From the NCBI RefSeq assembly GCF_009792315.1, contig NZ_CP045542.1, positions 372,001 through 436,000 of the forward strand: a DNA stretch of 64,000 nucleotides, written 5' to 3'. Under the pieces are notes generated by a model, which saw only the letters and a list, made by a program, of their open reading frames with translations, did no database searches and was not told the DNA's origin. Positions 33,849-46,200 of the stretch are shown here, one piece after another. The translations under genes and the position numbers were made by a program. This DNA is from Mycoplasma sp. NEAQ87857. Its GTDB lineage: Bacteria; Bacillota_I; Bacilli_A; Mycoplasmatales; Metamycoplasmataceae. Position 1 is the first letter of the stretch, and each line of letters opens with the position of its first letter.

Positions 33849-33900
33849 CTTTTTGTGTTTATAATATAATACTAATATAATACCAAATTACACAAAAAGT
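33849..33900 (-). promoter_or_regulatory. Repeat-flanked promoter of giant lipoprotein A
   Basis: The region upstream of the lipoprotein gene holds a perfect 11-nt tandem duplication (TAATATAATAC at 33862-33872 and 33873-33883 on the plus strand), giving two possible -10 elements (TATTAT) one helical turn apart. It is flanked by a perfect 11-bp inverted repeat (ACTTTTTGTGT at 33849-33859, ACACAAAAAGT at 33890-33900), the gene-proximal arm of which touches the Shine-Dalgarno. That promoter activity resides here is inferred from position and sequence. Confidence 0.55.
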
Positions 33901-33909
33901 AAAATTGTT

Positions 33910-33957
33910 AAAAAAATACCAAAAACCCTATTTTTTTAAGGTATTTGGTATTTTTTT
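33910..33957. terminator. Terminator after the giant permease/ATPase operon
   Basis: Perfect 14-bp inverted repeat AAAAAAATACCAAA/TTTGGTATTTTTTT (33910-33923/33944-33957, 20-nt loop) between the ATPase stop (34050) and the promoter of lipoprotein A. Confidence 0.75.
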
Positions 33958-34020
33958 AAACTTTTTGATCTTTTAAAATATTTAATTATTTCTTAACGAT
34001 AAAACTAAGGAGATAGTTTT

Positions 34021-34053
34021 ATGAAAAACCTACCACATTGTTTGTGAATTTAA
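34021..34053 (+). other. Ten-codon ORF with strong Shine-Dalgarno, antisense to ATPase 3' end
   Basis: AAGGAGA (34007-34013) sits 7 nt before an ATG whose frame reads MKNLPHCLWI and stops at TAA (34051). A Shine-Dalgarno this good is uncommon by chance in this composition, but there is no clear promoter and it overlaps the convergent end of the ATPase gene by 4 nt. It may be a leader peptide, the remnant of a lost gene, or chance. Confidence 0.25.
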
Positions 34054-35090
34054 TATTCACTAGTTTTAAGTTGCTTAGGATGAATTGGGTTTTTATTGTA
34101 CTTGATTTTGTCAATTTTCCCATTTTTAACAAAGAACACTTTATCAGCAATTGGTTCAATTTCAGGGTCGTGAGTAACCATAACAATAGTGATACCATAT
34201 TTTTTATTAATTTCATAAAGATAACTAAGAACTATTTCAGAAGTTTTTTCATCTAAAGCTCCTGTTGGTTCATCTGCAAAGATTAATTCAGCATTTTTAG
34301 CTAAAGCTCTTAAGATTGAAATACGTTGTTGTTGTCCCCCTGACATTTGAGATGGAAGTTTATTTTTAACATCATCCATATCAAAATCAGTAAATAATTG
34401 ATGAATATCAAGTTTCTTATTTTTATCTTTTTGTAAGTATGATCCAGTTTCAACATTATCATAACCATTTAAGTTTTGAAGTAAGTTGTAATTTTGGAAA
34501 ATGAAGCTTACATGCTCACGTCTAAATAAAGTCAGTTTTAAATCACTTAAATATGGTAAGTTTTTATCACAAACTACCACATGACCACAACTTGGACGAT
34601 CTAATCCACTAATTAAGTTTAATAAAGTTGATTTTCCTCCACCAGATTTTCCAAAGATCATAACAAACTCACCTTTGTTAATGGTTAATGAAACATTTTT
34701 TAAAACTCTAGTAACAATATTTCCTGAAAGATAGTATTTTGAAACATTTTTAACTTCAATAATAGCGTTTTCACTATTTTTCATATCAATAAATTCATCT
34801 TTAGGACGTTTTTTATTAGCTGCATATCTTAATTTTCTTGCGATTGAACGATCTACAACAGCTCTATTACTTCCACCTTCAGCATTTAATACTTCAAAAA
34901 CATTCTTTTTAGTAATTTTGGTATTTAAATCTTTTTTACCAATTACGACATCATCAGCTTGTTTTTCAAGTTCAATTTCTGTAGTAGCTGTATTATTTAA
35001 AATTTCAATTCTAGCTTCTTTATTTTCAATGATTTGTTCTACTTTATTATCAGTAGTTTCATTGTTAGTTTCTATATTTTTATTTGTCAT
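34050..35090 (-). CDS. MacB/LolD-type ABC transporter ATPase, 346 aa
   Basis: Cytoplasmic ATPase that should drive the giant FtsX-like permease encoded immediately upstream. Walker A GKSGGGKST (147-155), Q-loop FIFQNYNLLQNLNGYDNVE, signature MSGGQQQR (249-256), Walker B LIFADEPTGALDEKT (269 on) and switch His in VTHDPEIEPIADK are all intact. This arrangement (GKSGxGKST, GALD, IxxADKxxxxxxG) is that of the MacB/LolD/FtsE subfamily, which performs mechanotransmission or substrate extrusion instead of classic import. Unusual: a ~105-residue charged N-terminal extension (Asn/Thr/Glu-rich, then basic RSIARKLRYAANKKRPKDE) absent from typical 230-aa members. ATG lies 1 nt after the permease stop, with AAAGGT upstream. 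Confidence 0.93.
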   Translation of the reverse strand: MTNKNIETNNETTDNKVEQIIENKEARIEILNNTATTEIELEKQADDVVIGKKDLNTKITKKNVFEVLNAEGGSNRAVVDRSIARKLRYAANKKRPKDEFIDMKNSENAIIEVKNVSKYYLSGNIVTRVLKNVSLTINKGEFVMIFGKSGGGKSTLLNLISGLDRPSCGHVVVCDKNLPYLSDLKLTLFRREHVSFIFQNYNLLQNLNGYDNVETGSYLQKDKNKKLDIHQLFTDFDMDDVKNKLPSQMSGGQQQRISILRALAKNAELIFADEPTGALDEKTSEIVLSYLYEINKKYGITIVMVTHDPEIEPIADKVFFVKNGKIDKIKYNKNPIHPKQLKTSEY

Positions 35091-35091
35091 A

Positions 35092-38000
35092 TTATTTACC
35101 TTTCAATAGATCAATTGCCTTGATTTTGTTAATATTTCTTCATGATAGTAATGAAGTTAATGAGAATATACTAAAGATAATCACTATAGTAATAATTGTA
35201 TTTACCGGAGTTAAATACAATGGGATTGAAATCAATGCTGATGTGGTTAAGAATCCTACAAATAATGACATTATACCAATTGTAATTGGAATTGCAATTA
35301 ATAATGCTAGTAGGATAAATGGTATATAAATACCAAAGAACATTTTTATTTTTTCTTTTTGAGAGTATCCTAAAACACTTAAAGTAGCAATATTTTTCTC
35401 ATTTTCTTGAACTAAAATAGTTGATACGATAATTAAAATAATTATTGCTAAAACGAATGAAATAATAGACATACTTGTAATAATAACTTGTGCAGTTTGA
35501 GCAATAATTTGAGTATATCCAACTTCAATATCTTTACTTCCTAATGAAGAAGCAATTGGAAAATACATCTTATTATCATAACTTTGGACAAAGTTGATAA
35601 TATGATCTTTTGCATTATTTTTTTGTCTATTTCATTCATTAATGATCTCTTGATCACTAGTACCTGAAAAATCAGGATTTAAGAATTTAATAATTTGTTG
35701 TTTAGTATATCCGTTATTAAACATTACTCCATTATGTAAAGTAGTTTTAAATCCTGATGCTTGATCATTAATACCAAATATAGCATCATAAATATTATTT
35801 AAATCATTTGGAGTTAAGTTATTTGGATTTATACTATCAGAGCTTGATCAATATCCATTTATTGGATAAATAGCAGAAGAATATAATAATTGAATTGGTA
35901 ATTTAGCACCTGAAAAAATTCCATTAAAAACTTCTGTTGAAGGATTATGTTGAAGTAAATTTAATCCTACTAATTGATCAATTGCACTTTTTGGAGCAAT
36001 AAATTCTGTATTAATAAAGGTTTGATTAATAGCATGAACTTTAAATTTATAAACGCTATTATCAATCTTATTAGTTTTATTAATTCTATTTAATATATTT
36101 TGTTGATATCTAGTTGTTTTATTTAATATAGGTAGTTCAATGACATCTCCAACATTTAATTGGAATAAATCACTAGCAACCTTATTAATAATTAAAGGTA
36201 TTTCTACATCTTTAATTTGATTATGGTTAACATTAGTTTGAATATCGTTAATTTCTTTTAATAAATCTTGGTTATTATCAACTATTTTAATATATTTTGA
36301 GTTTTCTAAATAACCATAAATTTTAATATTAGTATTTTCAATTTGGCTATCAGCATATGAATAAACTTCATCTAATTTTTTATTGTAGTAAATACCACCA
36401 AAAGAAACAAAGAATTCATAAACTTTTTTATCTTGTGGTCAGCGATTTTTATCAACTTTAGCATTTCATTTATTAATAAATTCATACCCATTAATTAAAA
36501 AATCACGATATTTTTTTCTAATCTCAGGATCAACAGTAACTTGTTTTTTAACAAAGTCATTACTAAATGGATTATATTCAAAATATCAAAAGGTTCCTTT
36601 AGCAGGATCGTCTGGATTTTGAATATATTTAAAGAAATATCCTCCATTAGCATTTAATTTAGCAGTAGCTATTGGATCGATGCTTCTTGCACCATTATCA
36701 GTTGAATTAAAGTATTCTAAATCATCTTTTAATGTTCAAACTAAGTTGGTTTGACTTCGTTCAAGTAATTTACCTACATTATCTCTTACTTTAATAACTT
36801 GAGATTTTAAAGTATCAGGTAAAGTATTATAAATTACACTTCAAGGGTCAAAATCACCACTAGCTCCTGGGATTTTAATATTAACTGAGAATTGAGTAAT
36901 AATATGAGGATCAAATTGTCCTGGATTTCCATTAACGGTATTATTTGGATTAATAATTTCTGAAACTCCAGGTTTAAAGTAATCACTACGATATCTTTCA
37001 ATTTCTTCAATGTTTCCATTTGGAACATATAAGCTATTGTTTAATTGTGCTTTAGATTCATCATAAATATTAATTGCTTTTCCTTCAGTTGTAGGAGTGA
37101 TTAAATCATATTTAAAATTAAAGCTACGATGTTTATAAGTTTGTTTAACTGCTTTATCAAATACTCCAAAAGTAGATAACCCTAAAATAGTCATTGATGA
37201 AGCTAAAATTATACTAATAGCAAATGAAGTTAATTTTCAAAATCCATTAAATGCTAAAGCGAAAGAGAATTTATTTTTAACATTTTTGAATTTAACCATT
37301 TGTTGAGTTTTATTATATAAAGCACCAGTATTTAAATCAGATAATCCACTCATTAATTCAATTGGTTTAACTCTAAGAGCTTTTAAGGTAACCAAAATAA
37401 TTAATCCACTCATTGCTGCTCAAGGAATAATGATAGTTAAAGCAAAAATTAAAGGATTAAAACTTAAAGTTTGGATTGGGAAAGTTCAATAACTAGAAAG
37501 TACATTCATTCCATATCCATGAAGCACAAATCCAGTAATATAACCTAAACTTGCTCCAATAATTGAAATAATAACAGCAAAACTAGTTAATGAAAAAGCA
37601 ATTTGTAATGGTGAATATCCTTGAGATACTAAAATTCCTATAACTTTGTTTTTGTTAGCAATATATCTTTTGATAACAAAAACAATAGAAACAGAAACTA
37701 AAACAATAAGAATGATTAATAATCCACCACTAGTTAAGTTTAATGTTGAAATCATTGATTCAATAATTGAGATTCTAGTACTACGTTCTGGGTTAATTGG
37801 ATCTAATTCATTAACTTTAAAGACTCTTTTAAGGTTGATCTTGTCATTAATTTGTTGTTTAACAAAAGTTTCAAGATTATTTTGGATTGAATCAAGATCT
37901 CTTTTATCAACGTTTAAAGTTAAATAATTTTTAACAGTATTAGCTGAATAAACTTGTTTAATTCTTTTAAATCCAATGTTATTAACATAAACTATAGCTT

Positions 38001-41000
38001 GATCTTGAGTATTAACTTGTAAATTATTTTCATCAATTAAAGGATAAATATAATCATAAGTTAATCCTTGACCAATAATAATAAATTCAATTCCACTAAT
38101 ATTAATTTTATAATCGCTAGTTAAACTATCAACTAAACGTTTAACTTCTAAAGGATTATGTGGAATTGGTCCATTATAGATTTTTTTATGATTATTTTGT
38201 AAATAAGCATAATTAACTTTAGCTAAATAAGCACTAGATTGACTAAAACGAATTAAGTTTTGTTCATAGTTAACATCTGTAATACTATTTAATAAAGCTA
38301 ATTGCAATTTAATTAAATTTAAGCCAAAAGGAGACATTGTTTGAGCAATTACATCATTTTGAGCTTGGAATTTAATAAATTTATCATTATCTATTGCTAA
38401 AGCAATAGTGTCATTTGATTCAATAGTAGGAGGTTTAAATCCTGCTTTTTGATTGTTGAAAAATAAATCATTAATAAATTCATAAGCAGTAGTTTCATTT
38501 TGGAAAATACTTTCAAAATTAGCTAACTTATTTGATATTAAATAAGCTAAATTAGCATTATTTGAATCGCTTGAAGTAATATCAGAACTATTAACTAACA
38601 ATCATAATAATAATTGAGGAGTTTTATTTCTTAATAATGGGTTTAATAAAACATCTGAAATACCTAAACTACTAAATGATTTATAGTTTCCCATTTTAAC
38701 AAAGATATTATTAATAATCTTGTAATTATGGTAAATAATATCTTGTTTAAATACCCCATTAATTAAACTATTAATTACATTAGCAAATAATCCTTTATAA
38801 GGATAATGATTAGCATAATCATTACCAAAACCATAATACATATCACTTGCAGCTAAATATGAAAGATTTTTAGTTAATAATAATTCATTATCATTAATAA
38901 ATTGTTTAAATTCTGGATATTTAGCTACTAAAGCAGCTAAAGCACTATTGGTATATTGATCATTTTGCTTGGTGAATAAAATATTTTTAGCATATAAAGG
39001 ATCAGCTAAAGAAATAGATACACCAAATCCATTTGAAACTGTAGCTAAATTATTACTAAAAGTTAATGGGAATTCAAAAGAATTAAATTGATCAATTAAT
39101 TCTTTTTGATTAAACAACTTTAATAAATCATTTGCAAAAGCAACTTTTTTAGCTAAATCAATATTTTCTAATCCATAAATTTTTCATCAAGGTTCAAAAA
39201 TTGGATAAGCAAATTTAATTAAATCATAATCATTTGATCAATTAACTGCTAAAAATTGATTTAATGCACCACTAATTAATTGGTATAAAGCATTTTGATT
39301 ATCGTTTAATGAACTACCAAAGTTTTTAAAGTAATCAATCACTGCACCTAAAGATGAATTAGTTGATAATTTATCAGTTGGAGCATAAGCTAATAAGTTT
39401 AATATTTTTTGTCATTTATTAACTTGTTTTGTAATTTCTGCTTGATTAATTTCAGTTTTTGAATTTCATTCAAAAAATAAGCTAGCTAAATATTTTTGAC
39501 TTTTAAGCAATGAATCGTAAGATAAATGAGTTTGATTTTTAATTAATTGGATAAATAAACCTAAAGCATAAAAGGTATTACTATTATAGTTTTGATTAAT
39601 CAACTGCTCTATAGAAGGTGGTTGATGTTTAGTTTGATTATTTGAAGAATTACTTGAACCTGAAGGATTAGCTAAAGCAAAGAAATCAAATAAATCAAGC
39701 TTATTAGGATCACTAGCAGGAATTTGTAATTTTAAATTTTTATCATAAGTAATAGTAGTTGCTTTTGATGAAAGATTAAACATTTTAATCAATTCATCTT
39801 TAAATCTTTTATTTGAACCTGGGGTGTTAAAAATTGATTTAAAGAAAGCATAAATAAAATCTGCATCTTTTAATGTTCCTGCAATGATATATTCATATCC
39901 ACGAACTGAGATTTTTAAATCATGATCAGGGCGATCAAATGGAATTTCATATTTTTGTTGTTTGATTTTACTATCTAAAATTGAACGATATAAATCTAAA
40001 TCAAAAGCTTTAATAAAGTATTTAACTCCATCTAATAAATTACTAAATGCTTGATCACTATTTTTGTTATAAGCATTAATTTGATTAATGATATTGCTAA
40101 TAGAATCAGGAACAAAAGGTAAAAAAGCTTTAATTAAATTATTTTGATTTTCAAAATCAGTATTTAAAGCATATTTGATATCAATATTATCAACTAAAGT
40201 AATTAAATTGGTTTTTAATTTATTAACATTAATTGATTTAAGCAATCATAAAATAATTTCATGAATTGAATATTTATATTGATAGAATTTTTGACCTAAA
40301 TGAGCTTTAATGTATTCACTATTTACTTCATTACCCATAGCATCATAATATTTATTATGGAATTTTTGGGTAAATTCTTTAGTGAAATTAGTAAATGAAA
40401 CTCAATCAACACTATTAATAATATTTTTAACAGCATCAATTACTACTAAAGGATCTTTTGAAAGATTAACTAAAGCAGTAATTTGTTGTTCATTTAAAAA
40501 ATCAATTTTTAAAATGTTGTTAGCAAAGTTTTTAAAGCTAATTAATTGCTGTATTAAGTATTGTTTTTGTTGTTCAATGCTTCTTATATTATTTTGATCA
40601 TAAGTAACTAAATGTTTAACTCTATTAAATAAGGTATCAACAATTTTAGCTAAATAATCACCATTAGGATTATGGGTTAATTCATATAAAGTATCAAGCA
40701 TTAACTTAGGTAAGATTGAAAAAGTAAAGGTGTTATTAGCAAAGATTTTATAAAAATCATTTGCGGCAAAACTAATTTTTATAGCACGAATTAAAGCATA
40801 AATTTCATCATTAGTTAAAAAACCTAAGCTTGATAATTGACTATTTAATAAAGCTTTCTCAATGTTATTAATTGCAATTGATAAATTATTATCAATTTTA
40901 GCTTCAGCTACTATTTCAGGTTTAGGTGATCTAATTCCTAAAGGAACATAAACATTATTGCTATATCCAGGAACTACAGTAGCTCAACCTGCAGGATCAA

Positions 41001-43272
41001 TTTTAGCATCTAAGGTTCATTGATTTAATTCTAATAATGCTAATAAATCATTTTGATCTAAAGCAATATCTTTAATATTTTGATAAACAACATTATGTCA
41101 TTCATATTGATTAGTATCTTTGTTTAAAGTTTTTTTAACAATAACAAAAGTTTTACCATCTTTATTGTAAATTTGGTTAGCTATAGCATAACCATTACTT
41201 GGAGAATAATTACCATTTTTATCAATATTTGATAAATAATAGATTTTAGCATTATAAAAAGTATTAGTTTCTTTAGTTAAAGGGTTAGTAACATATAAAG
41301 TTACATAATCAAATTTTGGTTTAACAAAATTTGGATCAATACTAAAGTTAAATGCAGCATAATTTAAATATTGAGTTACTAAATATGGAGGTAATTGTTT
41401 GGTTTTATAAACATTATCCAACTCACTTGCTCCAATATTTAAAGTCGAATTAGGATCGTTGATTAATTGATCTAAATTGTTAGTAATACCATCAATTTTT
41501 TTATGCTCATCTCCAGTATTAACAAAGTGAAATACTTGTTTTTTATTATTGTTAAAGCTATCTACTGTAATAGATTCTCTAACTCCAATTAATGGATGAT
41601 TTAATTCAGCTTTATTTTTAGCGGTATTGAAATTATTATTACTATATTTACTATTATTAATTAATTCAATTGCTTTATTATAAATACTTAACTTAGTAAT
41701 TTTTAAAGCACCATCTTTAATAATATTGAATCTTAAACTTTTAATATTAGGGGTAATATAGTTTGGATATTGATCTAAACTAATATGATCTTTATTTTCA
41801 ATTTGACTAATAGTTTTAGTTTCAGGATATTGATATTTAGCTAATAAACTATTATTTTTTGAAAAATATAATAAAGCATTATTAATTTCATTATATGAAA
41901 CAAAACCTTTTTGTTCATCGGAATTAAATGGAATTTTTTCTAATAAACCAGTAGCGGTATTATATTTAAAATAAAGAGTTTTAATACTTTTTTGTCAAAA
42001 TGAAAATTCTTTTAAATATTCTGGAAGAACATTATTGTTAGTGCTTTTAATATTTTCGATGTAACTTTTATAAGTTCCATCTCAATCTTTAGCATGTAAA
42101 TCATCATAAGTTGAAGTATAATGCTTTCTTAAATAGTTTTTTACTACAACTCTTTTAGTAATTCATTCAATTGGTAAATTGTATTCTTGATTTGGTTTAA
42201 AAGTGTAAAAAACTTGATATTTACTATAAGGTAATAAAGTATTAATATCACCAATAAGTTGGTTAATATTGAAACTAGTTTTTAAGTTTAAGTTAAATAA
42301 ATTATGCTCTCCATTTAAATAATCACTACTTAAAGAAGCGTAATTAATTAAATTGGTATTAAAAGTGCTTGGAAAATCTTTAACATAAACATTGTCCTTA
42401 GTTAATTTAAAACCTAAATTATTTGCAATTTGATTAATATCTACAGCATAATAAGGTTCATTATTTTGTCTTCAATCATTTTTAACCAAAATATCAAAGG
42501 TTGCTACTTTTGTTTTTAGATTAATAAACATAGTTTGTAATTGTGATAAATAAACCTTATTATTTAAGTTATTAATATAAGCTATATCACTAAGTTTATA
42601 AGTTTTATCTAAAGTAATAGTATTTAAATCATTAAGCAATACTTGATGTTCTAAATTAATAATTGCATCGTTTGATCAAACATATAAAGGTAATTTATAA
42701 TCATTAATTACACTAAATGTTTTAGTTAAACTATTGTTATCAGCATTAATATGAATTTTAGTTTCTGAACCATCAAATAAATGAGTTAAATCTTTGATAC
42801 TTAAATATAAATTGTTATTTGAATTATCTAAAGGTTTGAAGTTACTTAAATTAACAAATCCTTGTTTATATAAAGGTAAATTATTACTATTATTTTTAGT
42901 TTGATATTTTTTGATCTCATCTCAATCAACTAAAAAATCACTAGTTTCACTATTTGCTTCATTATATTTAATAAAAGTAGGATCTAAATCCTGATTATTA
43001 CGAATTTGGTTATCAATTTGACTTTTAGTTAGTCCATTTAAATAATAACCATCATTATAAGCATTACCATTAACTGGTAAATTTAAATCAACAGTTAAAT
43101 TATGTGCCTTAGATTCATTTTTATAGTTATTAAATTGTTTGTTCATTGCTGAACCAACACTATTAATTAAGGTAAATATTCCAGTAGTTAAAAAGATTAA
43201 TAAAGTTAATCCAGCAACTACTACTTTATTTTTAGTTAAGGACTTAAAGACTTCTTTAAATAAATTTTTCAT
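35092..43272 (-). CDS. Giant FtsX/MacB-type ABC transporter permease, 2726 aa
   Basis: One continuous minus-strand frame, verified codon by codon in the gaps between TGA (Trp) codons. Predicted topology: TM1 at about residues 16-38; a huge external domain to about 1845; three helices (1847-1985, including LLIILIVLVSVSIVFVIKR and GYSPLQIAFSLTSF, the usual FtsX-type coupling segment); TM5 at about 2012-2035; a second external domain to about 2585; three final helices with SVLGYSQKEKIKMFFGIYIP and the C-terminus NINKIKAIDLLKGK. This is a duplicated FtsX (8-TM) type VII ABC permease whose first external domain is several times larger than in MacB or LolC. Start ATG 43272 chosen (AAGG 9 nt upstream); GTG 43278 is possible. 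Lies 14 nt after giant lipoprotein B and 1 nt before the ATPase. Likely couples ATP hydrolysis to work on the lipoprotein or its substrate. Confidence 0.85.
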
Positions 43273-43286
43273 ATTCACCTACCTTA

Positions 43287-46200
43287 TTAATTTTCATAAC
43301 TATTTAAATATCCTTTTTTAAGAGCTTCAAACAGAATATCGTAATTTTTGCGATTCTTTTTGAATCTATTAGCATCATTTAAATATCATAAATGTGAAGG
43401 AACACTATTTGCACTATAATTTCATCATTTTTGACTATAACTAGTATTTCCACTTAAATAATTTCAATTACCAGTTCATCCACCTAAATCTTCTCCTAAT
43501 CCAAAGCTTAATAATATTTTTTTATTAGTTGCTGATCATTTATTATCGTTTAATAATTCTTTTAATTTAATCCCTGTAAGATAATCTTCTTTATAGCTAG
43601 CACTATTAGCTCTCATAAATGATTCAAAGACATTATTTAAAGCAATTCCTAAAGTTGAAACTACTGATAATTGACCTAAACCATTTCAGAAAATAAATTT
43701 ATTATGAACTGCTCCTTGATTATTTAAGAATCACATAATAATTAAGTTTAATCTAAATAATAATTTATATTCATCATTTAATCAATACTGATCAACATTA
43801 TAACCAGTTCAATTCATATGTTGCTTTTTATAATAAGCTTTACTAATCATTTCCCGAATTACTGGACGATATAAACTAGCAATTAATTCTGCTGCATTAC
43901 CAATAATGTGGAAGATGTTTTCATCTTGTTTAAATACAAAAGGATTAGGTTTAAATGCAGGAGTATTTGAATTATTATTGTTATTTGAAGGTCTATTGTT
44001 TGAATGAGAACTAGAAGGTAGATTTAAAATACCTGCAAGAGCTTGATAAATTCCTGTACGTCTATTATAATCGCTTACTTCAAACAATCTAGTCATTAAT
44101 TTAACATAATTACCATCAGCTTCACTTTCGTTTTCACCAAAGCTATTTAAAATTCCAGGTAATCTATTACGTAAATTAAAGATTTTGTGTAAGGAAATAA
44201 TATTATTATTTCCTTCTTTATAAGTAATTGGTGATAATAAACCTTCAATAATAGCTTGTTTTAATTGTAAACCACTTACACCTTGTTTGAAAGTGGTTTT
44301 TTGAATATTTGAATAAATATTATTAAAAATATCATTAAATCAATAATCTTTAGAAACAAACTCTTTTAATACACCTTTTAAGATTTTAGTAAATAATTCA
44401 ACATCACTAGTATTATTAAATGCATATCCTGCAAGTTGCATTTTTTGAACTAATATTTTAGCTAAACCCTTAAAGAATAAGCTGTTGCTATTTCTGGTGT
44501 GATCAAAAGTAGTTTTAATTCATTGTTTTAGTTGTTCTTTTAGTTCATTGCTATTTTGACTACGAACTAAAACATTTAATGCATCAATTCAACTATGAGC
44601 ATTGGTATATGAACTTGAATGATCAATAACATTATGTAAAATGATTTTAAATACTTTTCTTAAATGTTCATTAGTTAAGAAACTTTCAATAGTTTTATTA
44701 ACTATGTTATAACTTTCAGCATCATTGTTTCCTAAAATTAAATATGCTAAGTTTAAATCTTTAATAATTAAACCAATTCTTGAAACACTATGATCACTAG
44801 GAGCTATTTCATTTGAAATTAAACGATCAAGAATTTCATCTAACAATTGTTTAACAATTTCTTTATTATTAGAAATTAATGGATCATTTAAGATTTTTTT
44901 AACTACATTAAAGTCTTTAATATCTAAATTAGCTAATGCAACATCTTTGATTGTTGAAGTAAAATCATAGATTGAATTTTTGGTTTTAATTGCATTAACC
45001 ATAGCATTAATTACAGGATCAATAATCTCTCAACGTTGTATTAAATCACCAAATCCTTCAGCTACTTTTTGTAAATAAGCATCATATTTATTGGTATTAA
45101 TTTTTAAAGTCAAGTTTAAAAAGTGTTCTTTAATAATGTTTTTTAAACTTGATCTAAAAGCGTTAGTTTTAAATAATTCAATAAAAATATTTTTTAAATG
45201 TTGCTTGAATGTAGTTTCGTTAGCTGTAACACTTAAATAATTTTTTAATATTTCAATAACAGAATTTGCATTAGTAATAGTTGATGGATTAGATAATAAG
45301 TAATTAATTAAATCAACAATAGTTGTATTAATTTCTTGAATATTAATTGTTTGATTAATAATATTGGTAAATTCTGTTTGAGAAATAAAGTTAGTACTTA
45401 TATATTGTCTAGTAGCTTCAGGGAAATTATTTCAAATATTAGTACCTAAATTTGGTCCAATAACACTTAAAGCATAACTTACAGCATTTTTAATAAATGC
45501 TAATAAATCTTGTTTATTAGTAATTAAGTCATTTTGTTTAAAGATATCTTTAAATAAATCTAAAGCTCTAGCATCAGAGTTTCAGTAATTAAAGTATAAA
45601 TTCGCTTTAGTTTTAACAATGTTAAACAATGAAGTAGTAGAAATATTTAAACCATTTTGTCCAATTTGGTTTGCTAAATCTAAAATTAAAGGTGCAATTA
45701 AACCATTGTTATCAGCTAAATTAGTTTCTAAAACATCTAATAATGGAATTAATTGTTCTATTAAAACTTTAGGATTTGAGACATTAGTAAAAAGTCTATC
45801 TTTAAGATTTAATTTAGTTAATTGTTGCAACGCTTGTTTTGCAACAATGTTTTTAATAGAACTATCATTTAATAAAGTAAATAATAATTGTTTTGCATTA
45901 GTTGCAAAAGTATTATTAAAACTAGCATCATTAAAGATATCTTTTAAAATATCAATTCAGCTATGAACGTGATTTAAATTAGCTTTATTAGTTTGATAAT
46001 TAGTTAAAACTGCAATAGCTCTTTGATAAACTAAACTTAAATTATTTTGTAAATTAGGTAAGTTTAAAATACTATTTAATGCACTAATTATTTCAGTTTT
46101 ATCAATAAAGTTAGCATCAGTAGAATTAACATTATTAATTAAAGGTTGAATTAATGAAGCTAATGTATCTTTAATTTGATTATTATCTTTTAAGTAATTT

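Noticed and set aside
33849-33900. Invertible promoter switch
   Set aside because: The inverted repeats are right in kind, but a 30-bp spacer is too short for known site-specific inversion; kept only as a repeat-rich promoter.
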